64,000 nucleotides of DNA from Undibacterium parvum (lineage in GTDB: Bacteria; Pseudomonadota; Gammaproteobacteria; Burkholderiales; Burkholderiaceae_D): the NCBI RefSeq assembly GCF_003955735.1, contig NZ_CP034464.1, forward strand, positions 3,658,001 through 3,722,000, read 5' to 3'. Numbering within the stretch: the stretch's first letter is position 1; every line of letters begins with the position of its first letter. The translations under genes were made by a program, and so were the position numbers. Shown piece after piece: positions 51,024 through 59,854 of the stretch. The notes beneath the pieces are model-generated. The model was given only the letters and a program-made list of their open reading frames with translations. It made no database searches and was not told the origin of the DNA.

Positions 51024-52073
51024 ATGAAAAAAATAACTTCGCGCCACCTCGCGCTTACGCTCTTTATTTGCTTTTTCCATAGCCAACTCTTCGCTCAAAT
51101 GACCGCTGTTGGCGCGCTTAGGTTCGCGAAGCAAGCTGGCTTGAGCGCACAGCAATTAGCGATTGTCATTAATGATGACGAGCCAAATAGTGTTGTGATA
51201 GGGGAGTATTACAAGCAGGCCAGAAGCATCCCGGAAAAAAATATAGTCCATGTGCATATCCCAAATAGTCCGCATCGCCTGACTGCGCTGGCATTTGAGC
51301 AGCTAAGGCAGCAGATAGAGGCGCAGTTGCATCCGGAAATACAGGCGATACTCATGCTGTGGACGGCACCCTATGCGGTCGAATGCAATTCGATTACCTC
51401 GGCCTTGAGCTTGGGTTACGATGCTGAGCAATGCAAAAAAACCTGTGCGGCAGGTAAGCCCAGTCGCTACTACAATTCTCCTACTTCGCTGCCATTTACT
51501 GAATTGGGCCTGCGATTGGCGATGCTGTTGCCGACTGATTCGGTGATACAGGCCAAGGCCCTGATTGATCGCGGCGTGATGAGTAGTTTTGCAGTGCGCC
51601 CGGCGAGCGCTTATTTTTTGACGACCTCGGATGTGAATCGAAATTCACGGGCAAAATTTTCCCCCTCTTCTGGACTAATACCGCAGAAAAAACTTCAGAT
51701 ACAAAATCTGCAGCGCGATAGCATTGAAGGTGCGCAAGATGTCATGTTTTATTTGACGGGCTTGACGCACGTACAAAATTTGGAAGGCTTACATTTTATG
51801 CCTGGGGCCTTAGCCGATCATTTAACCTCCAGCGGCGGGGACTTATTAGGTAAGAGTCAAATGAGTAGTTTGCGTTGGCTGGAAAATGGTGCGACTGCAA
51901 GTTATGGAACGGTATCCGAGCCTTGTAATCATTGGCAAAAATTTCCTCAGGCGAGTGTTTTACTTCAACATTATTTGTCAGGCGCGAGCGCGATCGAAGC
52001 CTATTGGAAAAGTGTCGCCTGGCCCAGTCAAGGGGTGTTTATCGGAGAGCCACTGGCGGCCCCTTATCGATAA
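51024..52073 (+). CDS. TIGR03790-family protein (exosortase-associated)
   Basis: 349 residues with a signal peptide (HLALTLFICFFHSQLFAQ). The family signature stretches are present: IVINDDEPNSVVIGEYYKQARSIPEKNIVHV near the start, then ILMLWTAPYAVECNSITSALSLGYD, and GATASYGTVSEPCNHWQKFP near the end. The family occurs only in species with exosortases and is of unknown function. This protein ends at GEPLAAPYR. In another frame just downstream, VSVGFYYEVNGST runs into a 12-bp tandem repeat, which may be a decayed C-terminal remnant. Confidence 0.8.
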   Translation: MKKITSRHLALTLFICFFHSQLFAQMTAVGALRFAKQAGLSAQQLAIVINDDEPNSVVIGEYYKQARSIPEKNIVHVHIPNSPHRLTALAFEQLRQQIEAQLHPEIQAILMLWTAPYAVECNSITSALSLGYDAEQCKKTCAAGKPSRYYNSPTSLPFTELGLRLAMLLPTDSVIQAKALIDRGVMSSFAVRPASAYFLTTSDVNRNSRAKFSPSSGLIPQKKLQIQNLQRDSIEGAQDVMFYLTGLTHVQNLEGLHFMPGALADHLTSSGGDLLGKSQMSSLRWLENGATASYGTVSEPCNHWQKFPQASVLLQHYLSGASAIEAYWKSVAWPSQGVFIGEPLAAPYR

Positions 52074-52150
52074 ACCATGAAATTGAAGTTGGCAGAAGGT
52101 AAAGGCAATATGCCGAAGTCAGTGTTGGTTTTTATTATGAGGTAAACGGA

Positions 52151-52222
52151 AGTACCAACAAAAGTACCAGCAAAAGTACCAGCAAAAGTACCAGCAAAAG
52201 TACCAGCAAAAGTACCAGCAAA
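52151..52222. repeat. 12-bp tandem repeat (six units)
   Basis: Six head-to-tail copies of AGTACCAGCAAA; the first copy has AAC for AGC. It lies in the gap between the TIGR03790 gene and tRNA-Leu, outside any convincing ORF. In one frame it reads STSK repeats after VSVGFYYEVNG. Perfect copies suggest recent expansion by slippage. The rest of 52223-52384 shows nothing recognisable. Confidence 0.9.
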
Positions 52223-52384
52223 TAAATTTGTCCTTTCATTACGGCTTCAAAATGTAAGCGGACGGGGATTTAAATGCTGAAAGTATCGTCGGCTGAAAAT
52301 ATGAAGGGCAGGGTTAGAAATGTTTCCTTAGTCTGAGGCGGTAGCGTAGCTAAAGATGAGAGCTTAAATTGCGCGATTAAAAAA

Positions 52385-52423
52385 CTTCTCAAAAAGAAAA
52401 AAGGCCCTCACGAGGAGAGCCTT
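52385..52423 (-). terminator. rho-independent terminator of tRNA-Leu
   Basis: On the minus strand, AAGGCTCTC (52423 downward) pairs with GAGGGCCTT around a five-base loop, followed by TTTTTTCTTTTTG. It is ten bases past the tRNA 3' end. Confidence 0.85.
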
Positions 52424-52433
52424 ATAATTCTTT

Positions 52434-52519
52434 TGGTGCCGAGAGCCGGAATCGAACCGGCACGCCTTTCAGCGCGGGATTTTGAGTCCCGTGCGTCTAC
52501 CTATTCCGCCATCTCGGCA
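52434..52519 (-). tRNA. tRNA-Leu (anticodon CAA)
   Basis: 86 bases including encoded CCA. The acceptor stem TGCCGAG pairs with CTCGGCA. The anticodon arm GGGACTCAAAATCCC has CAA in the loop, the T arm is GCCGGTTCGATTCCGGC, and a long variable arm typical of class II tRNAs (GCGCTGAAAGGCGT) is present. Confidence 0.95.
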
Positions 52520-52531
52520 ACGCATACGAGT

Positions 52532-52560
52532 ATTATGACAGGGCTGACGAATTATTGCAA
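52532..52560 (-). promoter_or_regulatory. sigma-70 promoter of tRNA-Leu
   Basis: On the minus strand, -35 TTGCAA (52555-52560) and -10 CATAAT (52532-52537) are separated by 17 bp. The expected start is a few bases before the mature tRNA. Confidence 0.75.
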
Positions 52561-52580
52561 TAGTCACCCTTCTACATAGC

Positions 52581-53930
52581 TCAAACGCGCTTCTTATAAC
52601 GAGCTGAAGCTTGCATTACTAGCCGAATTTTTTCTTGTGCTTGCTCTAAAGCTTGTGTTGCCGTGATTTTTCCCGCGACTGCGTCGTGTAGTAAGTTTCC
52701 CAGAATATCTTCATTGATAATCGGCCACTCTGGAATGACAGGGCGCCAATTCGGGTTGGCGTAGTCTAACTGCTTGGCTAGGATTGCGTATTCGGGGAAT
52801 ATTTTTTGCAGTTCAGGGTCATGTAGAGTGCTGCTACGGACAGGAATGCCGCCAATTCTTGCAAAAGCTTTTTCTTGAGCGCGGCTGGTTAGTACTGACA
52901 GTAACTCTAAAGAACGTTTTAGGGATGGCGCATTTTTTGGTACGGCAACCGCAAAGCCTCCGGTCTCTGAGGAGTAGATCGTTCCTTTGGGGTGAAGTGC
53001 GTACGCGACCTTGTCTTGCACTACCGATTTGACGGTGTCGTTAACAATATTGAAAATAAACGAAGAATCGAGATACATCGCGGCATTCCCACTAATAAAG
53101 GCATTGCCTACGTCGGGGAAAGTGTTTTTGAGTATGCCACCTGCGGTGTTGAGATGAATTGCCTTCAACACTTCGATTGCTTTAACTCCAGCCGAGCTAT
53201 TTACCTTCACTTGCCAGTTCTTGTCGAAGACCTCACCGCCATAGGCATTGAAATGCAGTAACCAGGCGTGGGTTATTTGATGGCCACGAGCGCCTCGGCT
53301 AGCCAAGGGGATAAGTCCAGGTTCGTGCAGACGTATGAGCGGCAATAAGGCGAGCAGTTCATCGTAATTGAGAGGTGCTTTCCAATTGTGTTTTTGGAAA
53401 ATATCGCTGCGATATCCCAATATACTGGTGTCGGTACCTAGCGGTAGTGCGTATAAATTTGCCTGCGGCCCATCTAAGTAACCTCGCTCACCGCCTACCT
53501 TGCCAGCGACTGTCAGGTAGGCGGGAATAAAATCACTGATAGCGTCTATCTTTAAGCTACCATTTTTCTGTGCTGCATCGAGGTTGCTTAATAAATTCAA
53601 TGCAACGTATTCAGCTTTCCACGAAGTAAGTATAAAAATAAGATCGTATTTACCCTGTTTTTTTTGCAATTCTATCAGCTGGGTATTTCGCATTTCCAAA
53701 TAGGGAAGGGTATCTATTTCTAAGGAAATACCAGCGTTGGCACTTAGCTTGATGAGAAATTGTTTGATTAATTCAAAGTAGGGGTTTGCGGGTAGCATTA
53801 CCCTGATCACCTGTTTTTTCGGGGTAGTGTTGGCGAATGCGGCTAGGCTAGTGATCAAAGGGAGGCCAGCCAGTGTTGGAACTCCTAGCAATAGTTGGCG
53901 ACGTTTGCTTTGTTTCATCGACTTACCCAA
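52581..53930 (-). CDS. extracellular solute-binding protein family 1
   Basis: 449 residues; the start is ATG at 53930 or 53918. The N-terminus SKRRQLLLGVPTLAGLPLITSLAAFA resembles a Tat-type signal with a twin Arg. The body is a family 1 binding protein (VIRVMLPANPYFELIKQF; IPEWPIINEDILGNLLHDAV near the C-terminus). No permease or ATPase gene is adjacent. It overlaps the 3' end of the upstream GGDEF-EAL gene by 8 bp, so it is co-translated with it. A role as ligand-binding partner of that sensor is more likely than transport, but is inferred. Confidence 0.85.
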   Translation of the reverse strand: MGKSMKQSKRRQLLLGVPTLAGLPLITSLAAFANTTPKKQVIRVMLPANPYFELIKQFLIKLSANAGISLEIDTLPYLEMRNTQLIELQKKQGKYDLIFILTSWKAEYVALNLLSNLDAAQKNGSLKIDAISDFIPAYLTVAGKVGGERGYLDGPQANLYALPLGTDTSILGYRSDIFQKHNWKAPLNYDELLALLPLIRLHEPGLIPLASRGARGHQITHAWLLHFNAYGGEVFDKNWQVKVNSSAGVKAIEVLKAIHLNTAGGILKNTFPDVGNAFISGNAAMYLDSSFIFNIVNDTVKSVVQDKVAYALHPKGTIYSSETGGFAVAVPKNAPSLKRSLELLSVLTSRAQEKAFARIGGIPVRSSTLHDPELQKIFPEYAILAKQLDYANPNWRPVIPEWPIINEDILGNLLHDAVAGKITATQALEQAQEKIRLVMQASARYKKRV

Positions 53931-56679
53931 TAATTGGAAGCGCGAGTGTATCGTGGCTGACGATGGCGCCGGCCAGTAGCTTTTCTATACTTGCCGCGGG
54001 AAGTGCATTGGAGCGCAGCCAGCCCTGATACAAATCGCAGCCGACCATCTCTAGCGATCGTAATTGCTCCTGAGTTTCTACGCCCTCGGCAATCACTTGC
54101 ATACCAAAATCATGACCAAGCGTGGAAATTGCTTTGACGATCGCCATATCTTTATGATTCTCGGTATGTCCTTGTACGAAACGCTGGTCAATCTTTATCC
54201 TTTGAACCGGAAAATCTCTTAGATAGGTAAGCGAAGCGTAGCCAGTGCCAAAATCATCGATGCTGACACCAACGCCAAAAGCGTGCAACTGCTCCAGGCT
54301 AGTCTTGGCAATCTCGGTATCGTGCATGATCATCGTTTCCGTCACTTCGATTTCTATTCGCTGCGGAGATATGCCTGCTCGGCGTATGGTATTAATGACG
54401 AAATCAACGAATCCAACTTGAAAAAATTGCAGGCTAGAGACATTGACGCCAACGATAAAATCCTCAGGCATATTCCATTGCGCGATGGTGCTACAGACGT
54501 CGATCAGGACTTGATTGCCGATTTGTATGATTAGCCCCGACTCTTCGGCCGTATCAATAAACTCTTTTGCCGACAGCATGCCGCGACAAGGATGATTCCA
54601 GCGTATTAGGCTCTCGACCCCGCACAGTAGGCCAGTATCGACTCGGTATTGCGGTTGATAATGGGGGATAAAGAGAGCGTTTTCTATAGCGCTGCGCAAC
54701 TCTATTTCTAATTTTGTTTTATTTTCCAAGACTTCGGCTATTGCACTGGAAAACAGCGTGTATTTGTTTTTACCTTTTTCTTTGCTGTGGTACATCGCGA
54801 TGTCTGCTTGTTTCATGAGGACATCGGCGTTGGGGCTGCCGTTTTCTGCCAGTGCGATACCGATACTCGTAGTTAAGTAATAAGTGTGAACACCGATGGA
54901 CATAGGCGCACTCACTAGCGCAAGTATTCTATCTGCGATTAGTTTAAGATCGATTTCTGAGGTTAATGCTTCGACGAGGATGACGAATTCATCGCCACCC
55001 AGACGGGCTATGAAATCCCGACTTTTTACCGCACTGCGCAGACGATTTCCTATTTCAGTCAAGACCTGATCACCAATATGGTGTCCTACCGAGTCATTGA
55101 TAAATTTAAATCTGTCGAGATCCAAGAATATGAGTGCGAGTTGATTGCCGTCTTGGCGCGAGCTTAGTAGTGCTTGCTCTGTGGCTATCCTAAGACTTGC
55201 GCGGTTGGCCAGCCCTGTGAGTGAATCCTGATACGCCAAATGCTTAATTTTTTGCTCTGCCTGATATTTTTCAGTGATATCCATTGCTATCACGCGCAAG
55301 GTAAAACTTGTTTCAGTGACGTTGGAGTCGACAATTAGATTTAACCAGGTGGGAGTGTCTTTTTGAACTTTTATAATTAGGTGGGTATGTAGGGATGTGG
55401 CACTCGCCTGTGCGATGAGTTCCTTGAAAATGAGGCGATACTGTTGATCTATATGCTCGAGTATCTGGGTGAGCTCGAAGACTTGCGTAGTCGCAGGGAT
55501 GTCAAAAAGAGCGTGAATATTTCCAGATAGTGCACTAATTTCTCCTATTGGACTAATTTGGAAACTTCCCATTTTTGCTAGCCTTTGCGTTTCCTGCAAG
55601 GACTCCTCACTCGTGTGCAAGGCCTTGGTCATATCTTTGGCTATACCAAGGGCAATTTTTTTTGTGTGTATCGTCACATAGACAAAACCGGAGGCGAACA
55701 TAGTCATCAATACGCCTATTAATGCGATTAACCAAATCACACGGTTATCGTTAATGCCATTTGTCATTTGCATTTCATACCGCACCGACCATTTTTTGCC
55801 AGGTAGTGATAAGGGTAGTTCTAGCTGTAAGGGCTCAAACAATAATCCAAGGACTGGTTGTTTTTCCGCTAAAAATTTTACAGGAACGTACAGATTTTCA
55901 TCTTCAACACCGCTACCTATGAGCACGACTTGATTGAATGCTAGATTTGAAGAGGCGAGTGAGTCATGAATCAGCTTATCTATAGATATTACGGTCGAAA
56001 AAGTGCCTTCGAAAGCGATTTGCCTTTGTATGACGTTGCGTATCGGCAGATGCGTTTCATATACAGGTGTTGAGAGGATGATATTATTTCCTTTCAATAT
56101 AGGATGAGAGTCCTTAATTAAAAATGAAAGCGTCTGAGCGCTTTCTTTCATGCGCTTACTGCCGAGTGGAAACCACTTCTCTAGATTTAGCCCCTGGGTT
56201 TTTTGTAATAGCTGTCTAGGCTCGAGGTAAAGTGCGACTAAGGCATCTTGATGTTCTAGCTTGTCTTGAATCACGAAGTCGGGATAACCCCGTACATCTA
56301 CTGTGGTATCTGTCTTCACAGTATTTTCAAATTCCTTCATATCGTCGAACTTAACTCGTTTCGAAAACAACTTGGCAATTAGCCATGGTTTATTTTCTAT
56401 TTTTGCAAATGAGTGAAATGCATAACGATTGAAGTTGGGAGATAGGTGATACAAGCTGACAAAAGAATCGAGCTGCGCAATTTCGTGGTCTAGCTCATTT
56501 TGTATCGTTGCGTGGTGTTCTAAGATGGTTTGTTGCTGGCGACGTTGCGAATCTTCTTTCGAGACTTGCAAGGAGAGCCAGCACAGCCAGAGAGTGATCG
56601 ATAGAAACACGGCTGCAGTAAGTACTGCAGCCGGAACCGCTTTCATATTGAAAAAGGGAGTTGCCCTAATCGGGTTCAT
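53923..56679 (-). CDS. CHASE-PAS-GGDEF-EAL sensor protein (cyclic di-GMP turnover)
   Basis: 918 residues. TM1 (about 16-36), CHASE-like periplasmic domain (about 55-300), TM2 (about 310-335), a PAS-like domain (about 355-475), GGDEF with intact RLGGDEF, and EAL. The usual inhibitory RxxD is KSRD-based with Lys in the Arg place. In the EAL domain the signature is ESL (GVESLIRWNHP), and DDFGTGYASL and VIAEGVET catalytic regions are present. Both cyclase and phosphodiesterase activities look possible. It is coupled to a binding-protein gene and has a 14-bp palindrome 45 bp upstream. Confidence 0.9.
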   Translation of the reverse strand: MNPIRATPFFNMKAVPAAVLTAAVFLSITLWLCWLSLQVSKEDSQRRQQQTILEHHATIQNELDHEIAQLDSFVSLYHLSPNFNRYAFHSFAKIENKPWLIAKLFSKRVKFDDMKEFENTVKTDTTVDVRGYPDFVIQDKLEHQDALVALYLEPRQLLQKTQGLNLEKWFPLGSKRMKESAQTLSFLIKDSHPILKGNNIILSTPVYETHLPIRNVIQRQIAFEGTFSTVISIDKLIHDSLASSNLAFNQVVLIGSGVEDENLYVPVKFLAEKQPVLGLLFEPLQLELPLSLPGKKWSVRYEMQMTNGINDNRVIWLIALIGVLMTMFASGFVYVTIHTKKIALGIAKDMTKALHTSEESLQETQRLAKMGSFQISPIGEISALSGNIHALFDIPATTQVFELTQILEHIDQQYRLIFKELIAQASATSLHTHLIIKVQKDTPTWLNLIVDSNVTETSFTLRVIAMDITEKYQAEQKIKHLAYQDSLTGLANRASLRIATEQALLSSRQDGNQLALIFLDLDRFKFINDSVGHHIGDQVLTEIGNRLRSAVKSRDFIARLGGDEFVILVEALTSEIDLKLIADRILALVSAPMSIGVHTYYLTTSIGIALAENGSPNADVLMKQADIAMYHSKEKGKNKYTLFSSAIAEVLENKTKLEIELRSAIENALFIPHYQPQYRVDTGLLCGVESLIRWNHPCRGMLSAKEFIDTAEESGLIIQIGNQVLIDVCSTIAQWNMPEDFIVGVNVSSLQFFQVGFVDFVINTIRRAGISPQRIEIEVTETMIMHDTEIAKTSLEQLHAFGVGVSIDDFGTGYASLTYLRDFPVQRIKIDQRFVQGHTENHKDMAIVKAISTLGHDFGMQVIAEGVETQEQLRSLEMVGCDLYQGWLRSNALPAASIEKLLAGAIVSHDTLALPIIG

Positions 56680-56723
56680 GTTGCGGATTCGGATGCACAG
56701 ATAAAGGTAAAAAGTTTAAAATA

Positions 56724-56737
56724 TGTCAATATTGACA
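56724..56737. promoter_or_regulatory. perfect 14-bp palindrome upstream of the GGDEF-EAL gene
   Basis: TGTCAATATTGACA lies 45 bp before the start codon of the CHASE-GGDEF-EAL gene, in an AT-rich stretch. A symmetrical site of this size fits a dimeric regulator; the regulator is unknown. Confidence 0.6.
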
Positions 56738-56801
56738 AATAATACAGCAATTATTTTAATCGTCAATCGTGGCTGCTTGAAATTAAGCAAAATCAAGAAA
56801 T

Positions 56802-58520
56802 TCATTTTTTTCGATAAAGTAAAAATAGTTCGTCTTTGTCGGCGGTGCGGCGACCCGACCACAGCAATTGCCAGGCCTCTTGCAGATTACCATCGGTGGC
56901 AACCAAAGCTTTGAGTTGCGAGGGGGTATTGTTTTGCAATAAGAGAACATCGCAGGCCTGATCTGAGAATCCCGCAAATTTTAGTTCTCCGAAATAGGCG
57001 AAGGAAGCGCGTTGCGAAGGGCCCACGTCGCTCTCTATACATTTGTAAGGTGTGTTCAATTTCTCGGAAATTTGTCGTGCTACGTCATGGTAGCTAATTC
57101 TCTGATTGATTAAAGGAAGAAATAGCGTCATCGGTAACAGCCAGCATAAAATCGCACCGCCACCAGAAAGCACGACTGCGCGCCACAAAACGGAAGGCTG
57201 TCGTGAAATCCGCCAATACACCAGGCGACACCAGGCAATGCTGGCAAGCAGCGCAATCAAGAAGCTGATTAAGTTAAATTGAGAATGATAGTCGGGTGCC
57301 CAACTGATGACTTTTTTAGCCATCCCCAAGGGCGATCCGCTTTGTTGTGCAATCCAATATAGCCACACCGTGCTGGCGACGCCTGTCATTATCATGACTG
57401 CGAACCAATCGACGGCATTGATTGCACTCCGTTTCATGGTTGGTAACCCGAACGCTGCAAGTATGGCCAGCGGTGGCAGCATAGGCAATAATAAGCCTTC
57501 TTCAGAATGATTGTTGATGAGTGCCAGCAGTATGAAACAGAATAAAAATGTAACCGGCAATAATATATGCAGGGCGCGCTCTTGTTTGCGCCATGCGTAG
57601 ATTGCCCATGCGGCAAATGGCCAAGCTGGCCAGGCAAACCAGATGCTGTATTTGAAAAAATAGCTCACACTCGCGATGGTCGGCAAACCAATTTGACGGT
57701 AGTTCCACACCATCCATGCCGGGTAAGGCGAGCTGTCATAGGGATGTACTGCCAGGATAGCGAGCAACCAGGTGGCAGCGATCAGTATGCCTATTGGCGC
57801 CACAATAGCGATGAGCAGGCGATATTGTTTTTGCTGATGATATAAACTCATCGCCAGCAAACTGATAAATAAGGCGACTGGGAGCACCCAGCCACGCGTT
57901 AGCACCATCAGACCTAAGATCAAGCCCAATTTAAGTGCGGTCTTTTTTGATGCGGCGTCAAATAATCTTGCACTGAGATAGAGCGCATAGGCGACCAGTG
58001 AAATTTGCAAGGTCTCTGCGCTAGTCTCATGACTACGCACCAACAGACCGAGACTACCTAAATAAATTAGCAAAGCACCATCAGCCAGAGTTCGGCCAAA
58101 ATCTTTAGGCTCAGGTTGACCGCCAAAGGCCAGCTTAAGGGGCTGCGCCTCACTCCTTCTACCGAGTAAATATGTGGTGTACCAGACGGACAGCGCACCG
58201 AGCATAAAAAACAGTCCGGTCGATAGACGTGCGGCCATAGGCGCACCGAAAATCCAGCCAAATAATTTAATACAAACTGCGCCTAGCCAAAAAACCAGTG
58301 GGCCTTTTTCTGGCATAGGTAAGCCAACGATATGTGGCCATAGCCAATCTTGGAGGCCACCGTTGGCCATCGTCCACATAATCCCAAAGCTGGTGGCGTC
58401 GTCGCCCTTCCATGGGTCGCGACCGATTAAGCCAGGCAGAATATAGAGTAGGCACAGTGAGAAAATTACCCAACGTGGTAGGGCGTTGGTCGCAGCAGCA
58501 GGAAGGCGGACAGGCTTCAT
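56802..58520 (-). CDS. ArnT/PMT-like membrane glycosyltransferase
   Basis: 572 residues with about 11 or 12 hydrophobic segments. The periplasmic loop 1 motif RDPWKGDDATSFGIMWTM, with acidic residues after the first TM, is the GT-C family signature (the D/E metal or catalytic site). The second loop has PMPEKGPLVFWLGAV. Such enzymes transfer a sugar from a polyprenyl-phosphate carrier to lipid A or to proteins. The acceptor cannot be told from sequence. It is monocistronic, ending near the palindrome upstream of the sensor gene. Confidence 0.85.
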   Translation of the reverse strand: MKPVRLPAAATNALPRWVIFSLCLLYILPGLIGRDPWKGDDATSFGIMWTMANGGLQDWLWPHIVGLPMPEKGPLVFWLGAVCIKLFGWIFGAPMAARLSTGLFFMLGALSVWYTTYLLGRRSEAQPLKLAFGGQPEPKDFGRTLADGALLIYLGSLGLLVRSHETSAETLQISLVAYALYLSARLFDAASKKTALKLGLILGLMVLTRGWVLPVALFISLLAMSLYHQQKQYRLLIAIVAPIGILIAATWLLAILAVHPYDSSPYPAWMVWNYRQIGLPTIASVSYFFKYSIWFAWPAWPFAAWAIYAWRKQERALHILLPVTFLFCFILLALINNHSEEGLLLPMLPPLAILAAFGLPTMKRSAINAVDWFAVMIMTGVASTVWLYWIAQQSGSPLGMAKKVISWAPDYHSQFNLISFLIALLASIAWCRLVYWRISRQPSVLWRAVVLSGGGAILCWLLPMTLFLPLINQRISYHDVARQISEKLNTPYKCIESDVGPSQRASFAYFGELKFAGFSDQACDVLLLQNNTPSQLKALVATDGNLQEAWQLLWSGRRTADKDELFLLYRKK

Positions 58521-58555
58521 ATTTCTCGATGGCGTAGTGGCTGATTAGATTAAAA

Positions 58556-58580
58556 AAAAGGCAGCTAGGGCTGCCTTTTC
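58556..58580. terminator. bidirectional terminator between L31 and glycosyltransferase genes
   Basis: AAAGGCAGC / GCTGCCTTT arms around a four-base loop, with an A-run on the left and T-run on the right. It works for L31 read on the minus strand (8-T tract). Confidence 0.85.
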
Positions 58581-58602
58581 TTTACAACAATTGCAATATC
58601 GC

Positions 58603-58869
58603 TTATTCAACAACTGAAGTTTTAGAACCAACAGTACCGAATTTTTTGCGGAATTTGTCAACGCGACCAGCGGTATCAACAATTTTATGCTTACCAGTGT
58701 AGAAAGGATGGGATTCTGCAGAAACCTCAATCTTCACTAGTGGATATTCTTTACCTTCGAATTCCATTTTGTCACGTGTGTTGATAGTCGAACGTGTGAC
58801 GAATTTGAAATCGTTGGAAACATCGTGGAACAAAACTTCACGATAATTTGGGTGTATGCCGTCTTTCAT
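58603..58869 (-). CDS. rpmE2: 50S ribosomal protein L31 type B
   Basis: 88 residues from the ATG at 58869, where conserved [12 protein letters not shown] begins and AGAGGCAAGC lies upstream; an in-frame ATG at 58905 is not used. It lacks the zinc cysteines of type A L31. [25 protein letters not shown] is typical of the C-terminal half. Type B forms often replace the Cys form under zinc limitation. Confidence 0.95.
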   Translation of the reverse strand: MKDGIHPNYREVLFHDVSNDFKFVTRSTINTRDKMEFEGKEYPLVKIEVSAESHPFYTGKHKIVDTAGRVDKFRKKFGTVGSKTSVVE

Positions 58870-59224
58870 GCTTGCCTCTGAAAAATATGGGTAGCCAATA
58901 CGCACTTCGTCGGTCGCCTTGCTTCTTGACCCGATTGAGTATCACTTGCCTAGGTTAAAATTGGTATCAACTTGATGCCAAGCTGCTGATTATACAATGA
59001 AAACATCTATTTGATCTAGCTTCAGTTGCGGCCATGTTAGGCATTTTCTTTGTGCCATCAGTCGCAGCACTCTGACGCAATGAAATTTTTTATAAAACCG
59101 CTGGCTTAATCAGCGTACCTGGCTGGTTTGGGGTAAATAATTACTTATTCTATTTTACATATTTTGTACTTTAAGCTTTAAAATCCCGCTGGAAATTGCA
59201 GTTAACCTGGACTATGGATTAGAA
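58870..59224. other. intergenic region between L31 and the TRIC-family gene
   Basis: About 355 bp between divergent genes, with promoters for both expected. I found no convincing hexamer pair, no Zur-type palindrome that I can assert, and no gene. Confidence 0.4.
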
Positions 59225-59854
59225 ATGAAAGCTTTGCATTTGGAGATGAGTACGGTTTTGCAGGCGGTAGAAGTAGCGGGAGTGATCGCTTTTGCCTGTT
59301 CCGGATTTATCGAGGCGCGTCAAAAAAAAATGGATGCGGTGGGGGTATTTACTGTCGCTTTTATCACAGCCTTTGGTGGCGGGACTTTAAGGGATTTGTT
59401 GCTGGATAGGCGACCATTGTTTTGGGTAGAGCATCAACAGTATCCGATTTTGATTTTTGTGATGGCGCTGATCGCCATTCCTTTTTCGCGTCATTTGCAG
59501 CATGCAGTGGCGGAAAAAGCGATTAATTACGCCGATGCTTTGGGCTTGGGTTTGTTTAGCGTAACCGGTGCTTCGTTGGCGGCCGATGCACAGATGCCTA
59601 TGTTTGTCTGCGTCATGATGGGCGTGATTACCGGCATTTTTGGTGGCGTCTTGCGTGACATCATTTGCAACGAGATTCCCTTGGTATTTAAACGCGGGCA
59701 ATTGTATGCAACCTGCTCATTTGCTGGTTGTTGGACCTATTTGTTGATGGAAAAAATGCAAGCCTCAGAGTCGGCCGCTTTGCTGGCCGGGATTGCAGTC
59801 TGTTTTTCTTTGCGCGCCTTGGCACTGCGTTTTCACTGGCGCTTACCGGGTTAG
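59225..59854 (+). CDS. TRIC/UPF0126-family membrane channel
   Basis: 209 residues with about seven TM segments. Two repeats of the family motif are present: GGGTLRDLLLDRRPLFWVEH and GGVLRDIICNEIPLVFKR. Characterised bacterial and archaeal members form trimeric monovalent-cation channels. The gene is convergent with the tetR gene, with a four-base 3' overlap. Confidence 0.88.
   Translation: MKALHLEMSTVLQAVEVAGVIAFACSGFIEARQKKMDAVGVFTVAFITAFGGGTLRDLLLDRRPLFWVEHQQYPILIFVMALIAIPFSRHLQHAVAEKAINYADALGLGLFSVTGASLAADAQMPMFVCVMMGVITGIFGGVLRDIICNEIPLVFKRGQLYATCSFAGCWTYLLMEKMQASESAALLAGIAVCFSLRALALRFHWRLPG

Noticed and set aside
52151..52222. CRISPR array from the repeated AGTACCAGCAAA units
   Set aside because: The units are contiguous 12-mers with no spacers, so it is a simple tandem repeat.
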